Shown piece after piece: positions 26,477-35,158 of a stretch of DNA of 40,445 nucleotides. The position numbers and the translations under genes are program-made. A model generated the notes under the pieces. The model saw only the letters and a program-made list of their open reading frames with translations, was not told the DNA's origin and ran no database searches. Positions within the stretch are counted from its first letter, which is position 1, and the number at the start of each line of letters is the position of its first letter. This DNA is from Porticoccus sp. (GTDB taxonomy: Bacteria > Pseudomonadota > Gammaproteobacteria > Pseudomonadales > Porticoccaceae): assembly GCA_018066715.1 (NCBI GenBank), contig JAGPWA010000007.1, forward strand, positions 1-40,445, in the 5' to 3' direction.

Positions 26477-28198
26477 ATGCATACACGGCTAAAACATCAG
26501 ATAGAACAACTTAAACAGAATTCATCCGATGGAAATTACCCTCTTGATGCATTATTGGCCATAGTGAGTAAAACCTACGAAGAAACGGATCACGAAAAAC
26601 ACAACCAAGAACACGACATACAACGAATGTCAGAAGAGCTACAGACGCTCAACAGACAAGTGCAGAGAGAGAGTGAATCCTACCTGCCTATGATCATGAA
26701 AAACATCATTGAGGGTGTCGTCACCTACGATGAAAATGGTCAAATACTCCATTTCAATCTAGCCATGGAGAAGATGTTTCAGGCTTCCAGAAAAAATATG
26801 GTTGGCTGCTCTATTGAATCACTAAGCCAGGCAGATACAGAGACGTTTCCAACGATTTATGATCAGTATTTTAACGGCACTTCAACTGGGCCCGCCTATG
26901 AGACCATCGCGGTAAACAACGCAGGCGATGTTTTCCCCATAGACTTAACCATTAGCAAGGTGGTGACACAACGAAAAACAACTTTCATTGCTGTTGTCCG
27001 AGACATCACCGAACGGAAAAATGAACAAAAGGCCCTCATTGAGGCTAAAGAAAACGCCCTTCAGGCTGCCCTCACAAAAACCAACTTCCTATCAACCATG
27101 AGCCATGAAATCCGAACACCCATGAACGCTGTCATCGGATTGACCAACCTGCTTCTTCTGGAATCCCCCCGAAAAGACCAAATTGAAAACCTGAAAACTC
27201 TGAAATTTTCCGGAGAAAACCTTCTGGTTTTGATCAATGACATCCTTGATTACAATAAAATTGAGGCGGGAAAACTCAATATTGAACAAACTGAATTCAG
27301 CCTTAATGACGTGATACACAATATAAACAAGTCCCTCAATATGAGGGCTTGTGACAAGAAAATATCCTTACATATTGTCACCGAATCAGGCTTCCCGAAT
27401 ATAATCATCGGTGACCCAACACGCCTTTCTCAGGTACTACTAAACTTGATAGGAAATGCCATAAAATTTACTGAGAGCGGTAAAGTTACCCTTACCATCA
27501 CATCAAAACAAGATACGGATGAACGCTGGGCTATTAACTTTGCTATTGAAGATACGGGGATCGGCATTCATAAAGATAAAATTGACACAATCTTCGACAA
27601 CTTCACCCAATCCGATACCAATACTACCCGAAAATTCGGTGGCACCGGTCTCGGCCTGTCGATTACAAAACAACTTCTAGAATTACAAGGCAGCTCCATT
27701 CAGGTCAAAAGCATACTAGGCCAGGGTTCTATTTTTTCTTTCACATTACAATTTGGAACGAGCTCGGAGAACAGCACAAAAGCCAGGAATACCCACGGCG
27801 ATCAAGATATCATTGAGTATTTTAAACCTGTGAGTGTTCTGCTGGTAGAAGACAGTCTGGTTAACCAGATGGTAGCGACCAAATTTCTAACAAAGTGGGG
27901 CTTGGCTGTCGATATTGCTGAAAATGGTGCCGTTGCCATCGAAAAAATAAAAGAAAATGACTACGCCGTAGTTTTGATGGACTTACACATGCCGGTCATG
28001 GATGGTTACACTGCGGTCAAAAACATACGTGAATTGCCGAGTGAAAAGTATCAACAATTACCTATCATCGCACTAACGGCATCAACGAGAGCAAGTGACC
28101 AGTCAGACCTGGATGATGCAGGTATAAACACCTACGTATCCAAACCATTTAACCCATTGGAACTGAATCAGAGAATCGCCCAGTTTATTGGAACCTAA
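26477..28198 (+). CDS. Soluble hybrid histidine kinase (PAS-HisKA-HATPase-REC)
   Basis: 573 residues from the ATG at 26477, chosen because AGGAG lies 11 nt upstream; an ATG at 26456 (seven more residues) has no Shine-Dalgarno. An N-terminal coiled-coil-like segment precedes one PAS domain (~residues 68-190, ending VVRDITERK). The phospho-acceptor helix has H210 (SHEIRTPMN). The ATPase domain has intact N (NLIGNAIKF), G1 (EDTGIGI), F and G2 (GGTGLGL) boxes. A C-terminal receiver has an acidic pocket, acceptor D502 (LMDLHMPVMDG) and Lys in VSKPF. No membrane helix is visible, so the signal is probably cytosolic. No DNA-binding domain and no adjacent response regulator; the output partner is unknown. 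Confidence 0.93.
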   Translation: MHTRLKHQIEQLKQNSSDGNYPLDALLAIVSKTYEETDHEKHNQEHDIQRMSEELQTLNRQVQRESESYLPMIMKNIIEGVVTYDENGQILHFNLAMEKMFQASRKNMVGCSIESLSQADTETFPTIYDQYFNGTSTGPAYETIAVNNAGDVFPIDLTISKVVTQRKTTFIAVVRDITERKNEQKALIEAKENALQAALTKTNFLSTMSHEIRTPMNAVIGLTNLLLLESPRKDQIENLKTLKFSGENLLVLINDILDYNKIEAGKLNIEQTEFSLNDVIHNINKSLNMRACDKKISLHIVTESGFPNIIIGDPTRLSQVLLNLIGNAIKFTESGKVTLTITSKQDTDERWAINFAIEDTGIGIHKDKIDTIFDNFTQSDTNTTRKFGGTGLGLSITKQLLELQGSSIQVKSILGQGSIFSFTLQFGTSSENSTKARNTHGDQDIIEYFKPVSVLLVEDSLVNQMVATKFLTKWGLAVDIAENGAVAIEKIKENDYAVVLMDLHMPVMDGYTAVKNIRELPSEKYQQLPIIALTASTRASDQSDLDDAGINTYVSKPFNPLELNQRIAQFIGT

Positions 28199-28379
28199 AC
28201 GGGCATGAGCCAAACTGTCAGTGCCAAACTAGTAGATAAAAGCTACCAGATCAGAACTACCACACCCAACTTTTCGACATACAACCCATTGATTTATTAG
28301 ATATTAATACTCAAACCCGCATCATTTAATGCAGTAAAAATAGACCTTCAAATAACACTGAAAACCAACAATTAACACC
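28199..28379. other. Gap between convergent hybrid kinase genes
   Basis: 181 bp, AT-rich, between two genes facing each other. I see no good hairpin plus U-tract on either strand and no gene. Confidence 0.4.
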
Positions 28380-30476
28380 TCAAAGCTGTAACTTGCTGGC
28401 AACGATTTGGTATTCGGTTCCAATCGCAGAGAACACCACGTCCATATTCTCCAAAGTATTTTTCTTGGCACAGAGTTCCAGATTTTCAAGTAACTGGCCC
28501 AAGGGCTTTGCTCCAACATTTCTACTACTGGATTTTAAGCTATGGGCTACTTTTGCCACCATTGGGCAATCGTTTGACTGATAGGCTCGATCAAGGTCCG
28601 CCATCAGGTTTTTAGCCTCGACCAGATAGATGGAAATAATCTGTTCATATAATGAAACATCTTCACAAATATTTTTTAATTGAGAAAGAGCTTCATAATC
28701 TATACCACTTCCTATTTCATCCAACTGTAACTTTTCAGTACTACTACCTTGAGTATCAACAGCTTTTCTCTCTTCGCTCATCGAGGGCGTATTAGGTCCT
28801 GACTGCAAGTTATCAATGATGATTTTTCCCAGTAAATTGTATTCGATAGGTTTGGTTATATAATCATTCATCCCGCTATCTAAGCACAGCTGTCTGTCCT
28901 CTGGCATGGCATTCGCAGTCAACGCCAGAATTGGCGTTTCCGGCTGCCCACTCTCCTTCTCCATGGCCCTAACCATGCCTGTTGCCTGATAACCATCAAT
29001 ACCGGGCATCTGACAATCCATCAATATAATATTGGCTGAACATTCGGGGAATTTTTCTACCGCCTCTTCACCACTACTGGCAACCACTACCTCTGCACCC
29101 AGGTGCTTGAGCATAGTCAATGCCACTTTCTGATTGGCAAAGTTATCCTCTACTAACAGTACTTTTACTCCATGCAGCATTTTTTCTGTACTCCCTGCCT
29201 TCTCATCACTTGCGGCCTGTGTTGAAGGTACGCTCCCTGCACCTTTTTGTTTATCCATCGTATCCATAATATTACTCAGTAGTGTTTTTTTCCGGATTGG
29301 CTTGATCATCACCTCATCAAAACATCCTTCTACATTTTCCTGATATATGGTGCTCATCAGAATCAACGCCAGTTTATAAAATCTCTGGTCACGTCGAATG
29401 CAGGTTGCCAAGGCCACGCCATCCAGTTCAGGCATGGTATAGTCTATGATCGCCAGATCAAACTGAAGCCCCTGCTCCGCCGATTGATCCAAATAAGTGA
29501 GCGCCTCGTTACCACTTGAACAAAGGTGGCACTCAACACCCCAATCCGCAAGTATTCTGTTCAGGTAAGACAGGTTCGTTTCATTGTTGTCAACGATAAG
29601 CACCTTCAGGTTCCGCAAATTTTCGGTTATCTCAGGCCAGGGCTTAATCTGCTCACCCTTCGGCAACGTCACACTAAACGAGAAAACAGAACCCTCATCA
29701 GGCTTACTCTCTAAACTAATAACCCCGCCCATGCGCTTAATCAGCTCTTGAGAGATGGTAAGCCCCAGACTCTTTCCGTCAAACTTACTCGTCGTTGCAC
29801 TTCCAGCCTGTGAATAGGTGTTAAAAACACAGCCCATCAATTCTTCAGGAGTACCCGTTCCAGCAACATGTAGGGTTATCTCAACAGTTTCATTGGTGAC
29901 TGAACCCAACTCGGCAGACACCACCACTTCACCTTCTTCGGTGAACTTAACTGCATTACTCACCAGGTTAATTAACACCTGGCGCAATCGGTTCGCATCG
30001 CCCAAAACTTGCACCGACAAATCACTGGGAGGGATACAAATCAACTCCAGCCCCTTGCGATGTGCTTCCTGGGCAAAAATTGATACGGTTTCCTCCATCA
30101 TTTTAGAAAAGTCAAAATGACTATCATCAAGGGCTAACTTACCTGATTCGATCTGAGGAAAATCAAGCATATCGTTAAGAACATTTAATAAAAAACAACC
30201 CGAATTATTAATGGTATCTACATAATCTTTTTGCAGATTATTTAGTTGTGTCTTGGCAAGCAGCTGGCTCATGCCAAGCACACCATTCATCGGTGTTCTT
30301 ATTTCGTGGCTCATTAGGGCCAAAAATTCAATTTTGGTACTGCTGTCCTCATCGACAGTATCCTTGGACTGCTTCATCTCCAGAATAGTCTGCTCAAGCG
30401 CTTCTTTAACTTTCGTTAATTCTGCTGTTTTAGCGTCGACATATGACTCAAGTTGATTGTTCGTTAGCAGTTTCAT
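28380..30476 (-). CDS. Hybrid sensor kinase with degenerate ATPase domain (HisKA-HATPase*-REC-REC-HPt)
   Basis: 698 residues. A short coiled coil (1-45) leads directly into HisKA with H57 (SHEIRTPMN); there is no sensor domain or membrane helix. The ATPase domain keeps an N box (INLVSNAVKF), but its G1 box reads V-A-G206-T-G-T-P instead of the usual D-T-G-I-G-I-P, losing the ATP-contacting Asp and two residues. The G2 box reads D233-G-K-S-L-G-L instead of GGTGLGL. ATP binding is therefore doubtful. REC1 has VDNN in place of VDDN but keeps acceptor D345; REC2 is canonical with D487. A C-terminal HPt domain carries H645 (AHSLKSSS). It probably works as a phosphorelay hub fed by another kinase (inference). 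It follows fliA on the same strand after 147 bp. Confidence 0.92.
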   Translation of the reverse strand: MKLLTNNQLESYVDAKTAELTKVKEALEQTILEMKQSKDTVDEDSSTKIEFLALMSHEIRTPMNGVLGMSQLLAKTQLNNLQKDYVDTINNSGCFLLNVLNDMLDFPQIESGKLALDDSHFDFSKMMEETVSIFAQEAHRKGLELICIPPSDLSVQVLGDANRLRQVLINLVSNAVKFTEEGEVVVSAELGSVTNETVEITLHVAGTGTPEELMGCVFNTYSQAGSATTSKFDGKSLGLTISQELIKRMGGVISLESKPDEGSVFSFSVTLPKGEQIKPWPEITENLRNLKVLIVDNNETNLSYLNRILADWGVECHLCSSGNEALTYLDQSAEQGLQFDLAIIDYTMPELDGVALATCIRRDQRFYKLALILMSTIYQENVEGCFDEVMIKPIRKKTLLSNIMDTMDKQKGAGSVPSTQAASDEKAGSTEKMLHGVKVLLVEDNFANQKVALTMLKHLGAEVVVASSGEEAVEKFPECSANIILMDCQMPGIDGYQATGMVRAMEKESGQPETPILALTANAMPEDRQLCLDSGMNDYITKPIEYNLLGKIIIDNLQSGPNTPSMSEERKAVDTQGSSTEKLQLDEIGSGIDYEALSQLKNICEDVSLYEQIISIYLVEAKNLMADLDRAYQSNDCPMVAKVAHSLKSSSRNVGAKPLGQLLENLELCAKKNTLENMDVVFSAIGTEYQIVASKLQL

Positions 30477-30623
30477 AATATCTAAATTCCTGATGTGCGC
30501 GGTAACTCATGGGAGCCGTCGCTCTCATGAAAAAATCTTACAAACGCCTGACACGACCCGTTCATACTAGCCTATTATCAAAAACATTTGAGTTTTACCA
30601 CCATCAATTAGAGATCACAACGG

Positions 30624-31328
30624 TCACTGTTGGAGTTTACCCCTCAAACGACTAATAGCCTGACTATGCAATTGACAGACACGAGATTCTGTCACCCCCA
30701 TAATCACACCGATTTCCTTGAGATTCATCTCTTCCTGATAATAAAGTGTCATCAGCAGTTTTTCACGGTCAGGAAGGTTTTCAATGGCATTGATAAGATT
30801 ACCCCTTTGCTGGTTGTCTAACAAACTGTCATAGGGCCCATCTGCTTCTGCCCCTTCATCATCGAACTCTGGTTCACGGCCCTTACTAATGAGGTCGTCA
30901 AGAGGCAACAGCTGGCCACTATTTGTGTCATTGAGTAATTGCCGGTATTCACTAATATCCATATCAAGACTGTCAGCAATCTCAGCTTCACTGGGTGGGC
31001 GACCTAACGTCTGCTCAAGTGATCGAACCGTGGCAGCCATTTCTCTGGCTTTTCGCCGAACACTACGGGGCATCCAGTCTCTGGTTCGCAACTCATCGAT
31101 CATCGAACCTCTGATACGCTGACTTGCAAATGTCTCAAAGCTAGCGCCAACCCCAGTATCAAAACGACCCATTGCTTCAATCAGCCCAATAACGCCGGCC
31201 TGGATCAAATCATCTAGCTCAATACTCGCAGGTAGCTTCACTTGCATTGATAGCGCATGCCGCCTAACAACGGGCAGATATTGTTTTATCAGCGCATCCT
31301 GGTCGAGCTTACCTTTAGCCGTGTACAT
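30624..31328 (-). CDS. fliA: Flagellar RNA polymerase sigma factor FliA (sigma-28)
   Basis: 234 residues. Region 2 contains LDDLIQAGVIGLIEAMGRFD and FETFASQRIRGSMIDELR; region 3 RSVRRKAREM; region 4 ends with the helix-turn-helix NLKEIGVIMGVTESRVCQLHSQAI. It directs RNA polymerase to late flagellar and chemotaxis genes (TAAAG-type -35, GCCGATAA-type -10). GAGAGG lies 4 nt before the ATG. It is 219 bp downstream of flhA with no flhF or flhG between. A near-perfect target promoter lies at 35039-35065 in the same window. Confidence 0.96.
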   Translation of the reverse strand: MYTAKGKLDQDALIKQYLPVVRRHALSMQVKLPASIELDDLIQAGVIGLIEAMGRFDTGVGASFETFASQRIRGSMIDELRTRDWMPRSVRRKAREMAATVRSLEQTLGRPPSEAEIADSLDMDISEYRQLLNDTNSGQLLPLDDLISKGREPEFDDEGAEADGPYDSLLDNQQRGNLINAIENLPDREKLLMTLYYQEEMNLKEIGVIMGVTESRVCQLHSQAISRLRGKLQQ

Positions 31329-31547
31329 TTAACCTCTCAAAACAGACAACGTCGCATGGATTCATTTATCACAGAGCTACTATACAAAATATTCTATGTA
31401 ATTATTGACAAAAAATTATCAATTAAAAGCCCTAATTAAAGGCCGTAGATTACATCTGTTCACCGTATAGAGGGGTGATCTAACTATCAACAGTACCTTC
31501 CCTACACTTAGCTATTGATAACACTCGAAGAAAACAACTCTGTATAC
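31329..31547 (-). other. Gap between flhA and fliA
   Basis: 219 bp, strongly AT-rich near 31370-31440. It contains an imperfect 9-bp inverted repeat (minus strand TATCAATAG...CTGTTGATA, around 31477-31515) without a U-tract. No remnant of flhF or flhG is recognisable. Probably holds a separate fliA promoter, but I cannot fix its boxes. Confidence 0.45.
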
Positions 31548-33632
31548 TCATTGGGCTGCACCTATAATACTGGTGACACGAAGACTCCTGTCATGAGGAA
31601 TCTCACCATCTGACATGACCATCAGGTGCGGGAACCGTCGTTGAAGCAACCGAGACAACACGGGCCTCAGTCGGTGCTGCACCACAAGTACTGGAGGCTC
31701 ACCAGAAGACTCTTGATGGGCTAAAGCCTCTTGAGTTTGCTTCATCAGTGTTTCTGCCAAACCTGGTTCTAATGCACCTTCATTGGCGCAGGTTTGCATC
31801 ATGACTTGTTCTAGATCGCCATCCAGCGCCATCACATTCATTGTTTCCATGCCTCTGAACCACTTCTGGGTAATCGATCGCCCAAGCGCCACTCGAACTA
31901 AGGCAGTAAGCTCATCCACATTAGACTGTTGATTGCCATGCTCTGCCAAAGTATCAAGGATACTACGCATATCACGAATGGGTAGTTGATCGGACAGTAA
32001 GTTTTGCAACAACCGCTGTAACTGAATCAAAGACACCTGATTCGGCACAATATCTTCCACCAAAGATGGGTTTTCACCACCCAACTTATCCAGTAACTGC
32101 TGCACTTCGGGGCGACCAAGCATCTCCGAGGCATATTGATGTATCAAGTGATTTAAATGCGTAGCGATCACCGTACTGGCATCCACCACCGTATAGCCGT
32201 ATATCTGGGCACGTTCCCGATCGTTCGTTTCCACCCAATAAGCGGGTAAACCAAACGCAGGGTCCTGTGCCGGAATGCCATCTAACTTGCCTGACACCTC
32301 CCCGGGATCAATCGCTAACCATTTGTCTGGATAAATATCACCGCGACCAATTTCTGCGCCCTTCAACAGAATCACATAGGTGCTTGCACCCAGTTCCAGG
32401 TTGTCTCTAATATGAACAACCGGGGGTAAAAAACCAACATCCTGGGCAATTTTCTTTCGCACACTCTTTATTCTGCCAAGAAGCTCGCCTTTTTGTGACG
32501 CATCCACCATGGGAATAAGGCGATGCCCTACCTCTAAGCTCAACATGTCTACTAACTCCACATCGTCCCAGCTAGCATCTGGCACCGTTGTTGAAACCGG
32601 TGCCTCGGTGACGGCAGACTCAACGTCTTTCTCTTGACTTTGGCGTTGTTTCAGGTGCCATGCCAACCCACCAAACAGTGCCGTAAACACCAAGAAGATG
32701 AAATTCGGCATTCCTGGCACGAGCCCCAGAAGGCCCAAAACACCCGCGGTTAACGCAATAACACGGGGGCTCACAAACAGCTGACCAATCATCTGCTGGC
32801 CCACATCCTCATCTGTATCGACTCGAGACACCATAACGCCGGCAGCTGTTGATATCACCAGCGCCGGGATTTGAGCAACCAACCCATCCCCCACCGCCAT
32901 CAATGTGTAGGTTTCGGCTGAAGTCGCAAAGCTGAGGTCATGCTGAAGAACACCGATTAACAGGCCTCCCACAATATTGACCACCATGATCACCAGCCCG
33001 GCTACGGCATCACCTCGAACAAATTTGTTGGCGCCGTCCATCGAACCATAAAAATCTGCTTCCTGCGCAACTGCCAACCGGCGTGTACGAGCGTCATCTT
33101 CACCAATCAAGCCCGCATTGAGGTCGGCATCAATCGCCATTTGTTTACCCGGCATGGCATCGAGCATGAAACGAGCACCCACCTCGGCAATTCGACCGGC
33201 ACCTTTGGTGATCACCATAAAGTTAATGATCACCAAAATCATGAAAACGACTAAACCAACAACAAAGTTCCCCCCCACCAGGAATTGCCCAAAGGCCTCA
33301 ATAACTTTTCCTGCCGCATCGCCGCCGTTGTGCCCTTCTATGAGCACAACCCGAGTGGAGGCAACATTGAGCGCCAGTCTCAATAGCGTAGTGAATAACA
33401 AAATTGCGGGAAATGCTGCAAATTCGAGGGGCTTATTGGTGAACATACTCACCAACAACACCATCACAGCAAGAGAAATATTAAAGGTAAAGAAAATATC
33501 CAGCGCAAAAGGCGGCAATGGCAAAATCATCATGGACAACACCATGAGGATCAAGATGGGCCCCGCCAGCAAAGTGATGTTCAACCCACTTAACCAGTTA
33601 GAGGCGATTGAAAGACTACCTGTTTGATTCAT
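31548..33632 (-). CDS. flhA: Flagellar type III export gate protein FlhA
   Basis: 694 residues. The N-terminal half has about eight membrane helices and contains the FHIPEP-family region NPLEFAAFPAILLFTTLLRL-ALNVASTRVVL and the cytosolic loop KGAGRIAEVGARFMLDAMPG. The C-terminal half is the soluble cytosolic domain that docks substrate-chaperone complexes. FlhA forms the nonameric ring of the export gate. Its start overlaps the flhB coding sequence by 17 bp, so the two are translationally coupled. Confidence 0.97.
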   Translation of the reverse strand: MNQTGSLSIASNWLSGLNITLLAGPILILMVLSMMILPLPPFALDIFFTFNISLAVMVLLVSMFTNKPLEFAAFPAILLFTTLLRLALNVASTRVVLIEGHNGGDAAGKVIEAFGQFLVGGNFVVGLVVFMILVIINFMVITKGAGRIAEVGARFMLDAMPGKQMAIDADLNAGLIGEDDARTRRLAVAQEADFYGSMDGANKFVRGDAVAGLVIMVVNIVGGLLIGVLQHDLSFATSAETYTLMAVGDGLVAQIPALVISTAAGVMVSRVDTDEDVGQQMIGQLFVSPRVIALTAGVLGLLGLVPGMPNFIFLVFTALFGGLAWHLKQRQSQEKDVESAVTEAPVSTTVPDASWDDVELVDMLSLEVGHRLIPMVDASQKGELLGRIKSVRKKIAQDVGFLPPVVHIRDNLELGASTYVILLKGAEIGRGDIYPDKWLAIDPGEVSGKLDGIPAQDPAFGLPAYWVETNDRERAQIYGYTVVDASTVIATHLNHLIHQYASEMLGRPEVQQLLDKLGGENPSLVEDIVPNQVSLIQLQRLLQNLLSDQLPIRDMRSILDTLAEHGNQQSNVDELTALVRVALGRSITQKWFRGMETMNVMALDGDLEQVMMQTCANEGALEPGLAETLMKQTQEALAHQESSGEPPVLVVQHRLRPVLSRLLQRRFPHLMVMSDGEIPHDRSLRVTSIIGAAQ

Positions 33633-34791
33633 TATTCATCTCAGTGCTGCTTTCACTCTCTGCTACGGCAAGGGACTCAGGAACAGACAAATTGGATGGC
33701 TTCTGGACCGCATCCGCTCCGGTGTACTTTGATCGCTTCAAACTCAACGCCCATGCAACAACCTCTGCCACTGCGGTATAAAGCTGTTCTGGTACCTCAT
33801 GTTCAATATCAACATGGCGGAAAAGCGCCCTAGCCAAAGGCGGCGCCTCCAACAGGGGAACCCCATGCTCCTGGCCCATTTCACGAATTCTCATAGCCAC
33901 AGCATCTGCACCCTTTGCAACCACACGGGGTGCTGACATACCCGACTCCTCATAACGAAGAGCCACGGCATAATGGGTTGGGTTAGTCACGATCACATCA
34001 GCCGTCGGAATGTTTGCCATCATCCGCTGCCGAGCCATCGCCTGCTGCTGGGCACGAATTCTCCCCTTCACCTGGGGGTCACCATCCGACTCTTTGTTTT
34101 CACGCTTTATTTCTTCTTTACTCATCCGTAATTGTTTGGCGTGGTGCCATAGCTGGTATGGCACATCGATGATAACGACGGCAAACAGCGCTAAGATCAT
34201 AGAACCACAAGCCTGAACCACTAAACTCAACGCATTGGCTAAAGCCTGCTGTATCGGTTGTCCCATCAGCGCAATAAACGCGGGGATATTGCTGGTCATA
34301 AAAAAAACCAGTACCGACCCAAACCCAACGGCCTTGACGATTACTTTGGCCAATTCTGCCACTGCTTGCGACGAGAACATACGCTTCAAACCCTTCATCG
34401 GGTTGAGCTTGGAGAGTTGAGGCTTCAAAGATTTGGACGAAATCAACAGTCCTCCCAGAAGCATCGGCGACAGCAATGCCACGACAACCATCACCAGAAA
34501 AAAGGGTAAAATACCCTGTAGTGCTCTTTCTCCGAGAACCCAGGATTTACTCAACATTGACTCTACTTCAAACGCTTGAGAGCGATCAAAAAGAAAGGCC
34601 TGCTCCATTACTTGTCCCAACTGACCATAGAGAGCGCCCCCCATCCCCCACAAACTGCCCAAACCACCGGCCAACAACAGAAACGTCGTTAACTCTTTGG
34701 ATCGTGCAATCTGCCCGTCTTCTCGGGATTTCTCCAGACGGCGAGGACTCGCGGACTCGGTCTTCTCCTGATCTTCAGTAGCGTCTGCCAT
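33616..34791 (-). CDS. flhB: Flagellar type III export switch protein FlhB
   Basis: 391 residues. Four membrane helices in the N-terminal ~210 residues, then the cytosolic autocleavage motif NPTH (~residue 271, in VIVTNPTHYAVALRY). The N-terminus MADATEDQEKTESASPRRLE is the conserved EKTE-A-P/SPRRLE opening. FlhB switches export from rod/hook to filament substrates. The C-terminal tail after ~residue 365 is Ser/Glu-rich and variable. It is first in this operon: fliR and other export genes, which often precede flhB, are absent and the upstream gene is divergent. Confidence 0.97.
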   Translation of the reverse strand: MADATEDQEKTESASPRRLEKSREDGQIARSKELTTFLLLAGGLGSLWGMGGALYGQLGQVMEQAFLFDRSQAFEVESMLSKSWVLGERALQGILPFFLVMVVVALLSPMLLGGLLISSKSLKPQLSKLNPMKGLKRMFSSQAVAELAKVIVKAVGFGSVLVFFMTSNIPAFIALMGQPIQQALANALSLVVQACGSMILALFAVVIIDVPYQLWHHAKQLRMSKEEIKRENKESDGDPQVKGRIRAQQQAMARQRMMANIPTADVIVTNPTHYAVALRYEESGMSAPRVVAKGADAVAMRIREMGQEHGVPLLEAPPLARALFRHVDIEHEVPEQLYTAVAEVVAWALSLKRSKYTGADAVQKPSNLSVPESLAVAESESSTEMNNESNR

Positions 34792-34801
34792 GTAAGTCTT
34801 T

Positions 34802-34813
34802 CTTTAATTAAAG
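34802..34813. repeat. 12-bp palindrome at the flhB translation start region
   Basis: CTTTAATTAAAG is a perfect palindrome 10 nt upstream of the flhB ATG. It may be an operator or an mRNA element near the ribosome-binding site; no function is assigned. Confidence 0.3.
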
Positions 34814-34841
34814 CTATGACGACTATTATTGATAATTCTAT

Positions 34842-34853
34842 GATTGATCAATC
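34842..34853. promoter_or_regulatory. 12-bp palindrome upstream of flhB, operator-like
   Basis: GATTGATCAATC is a perfect 12-bp palindrome about 50 bp upstream of the flhB start. Its position fits a regulator site for the flhBA operon; the regulator is unknown. Confidence 0.35.
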
Positions 34854-35038
34854 TGTAAAGAAGGCGCCAAAAACAGGCCTTTTTAAACGTACACAAATAG
34901 AAACCTTTCGCCGACCACCCATAAACCCCCTGTCTCTGCCTTCACCGTCCTACCCTCCCAGTTAATCTTCTTCATTAGCTCCTGGACCGTATTTCGCAGC
35001 ACAGTGCCAACCAACCCAGCAATTAATCAATACAAGCC

Positions 35039-35065
35039 TAAAGATTTGAAAAATCCTGCCGATAT
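35039..35065 (+). promoter_or_regulatory. FliA (sigma-28) promoter of the kinase/HD-GYP operon
   Basis: TAAAGATT (35039-35046), exactly 11 bp of spacer, then GCCGATAT (35058-35065). The enterobacterial FliA consensus is TAAAGTTT-N11-GCCGATAA, so 14 of 16 positions match with perfect spacing. The predicted start near 35072 gives a leader of about 87 nt before the kinase ATG. fliA itself lies 4 kb away in the window. Confidence 0.82.
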
Positions 35066-35158
35066 CACCTGAAGATGAGAAATTTTTTATGCTCTGCGGC
35101 GCTTAATTTATCAATTCGCCAAATTATTTGAACAAGACCAACTGTCAGATTTTCATGA

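Larger units (their letters stand above)
34792..35158. other. Divergent control region, flhB and hybrid kinase
   Basis: 367 bp without a gene. Contains two perfect 12-bp palindromes near flhB, a sigma-54-like -24 element TTGGCAC on the minus strand (around 35005-35011) whose -12 element is one base too close, and a near-perfect sigma-28 promoter reading right (35039-35065). Confidence 0.6.

Noticed and set aside
30545-30610. TAAAACTC and GATAATAG (minus strand) as a FliA promoter for the degenerate kinase
   Set aside because: The spacing between the two parts is about 7 bp rather than 11, and the -10 lacks the GCC.
33118-33627. 169-codon plus-strand frame opposite flhA
   Set aside because: Exactly antisense to the well-conserved membrane part of flhA; its Thr/Lys/Ile-rich composition mirrors flhA codons.
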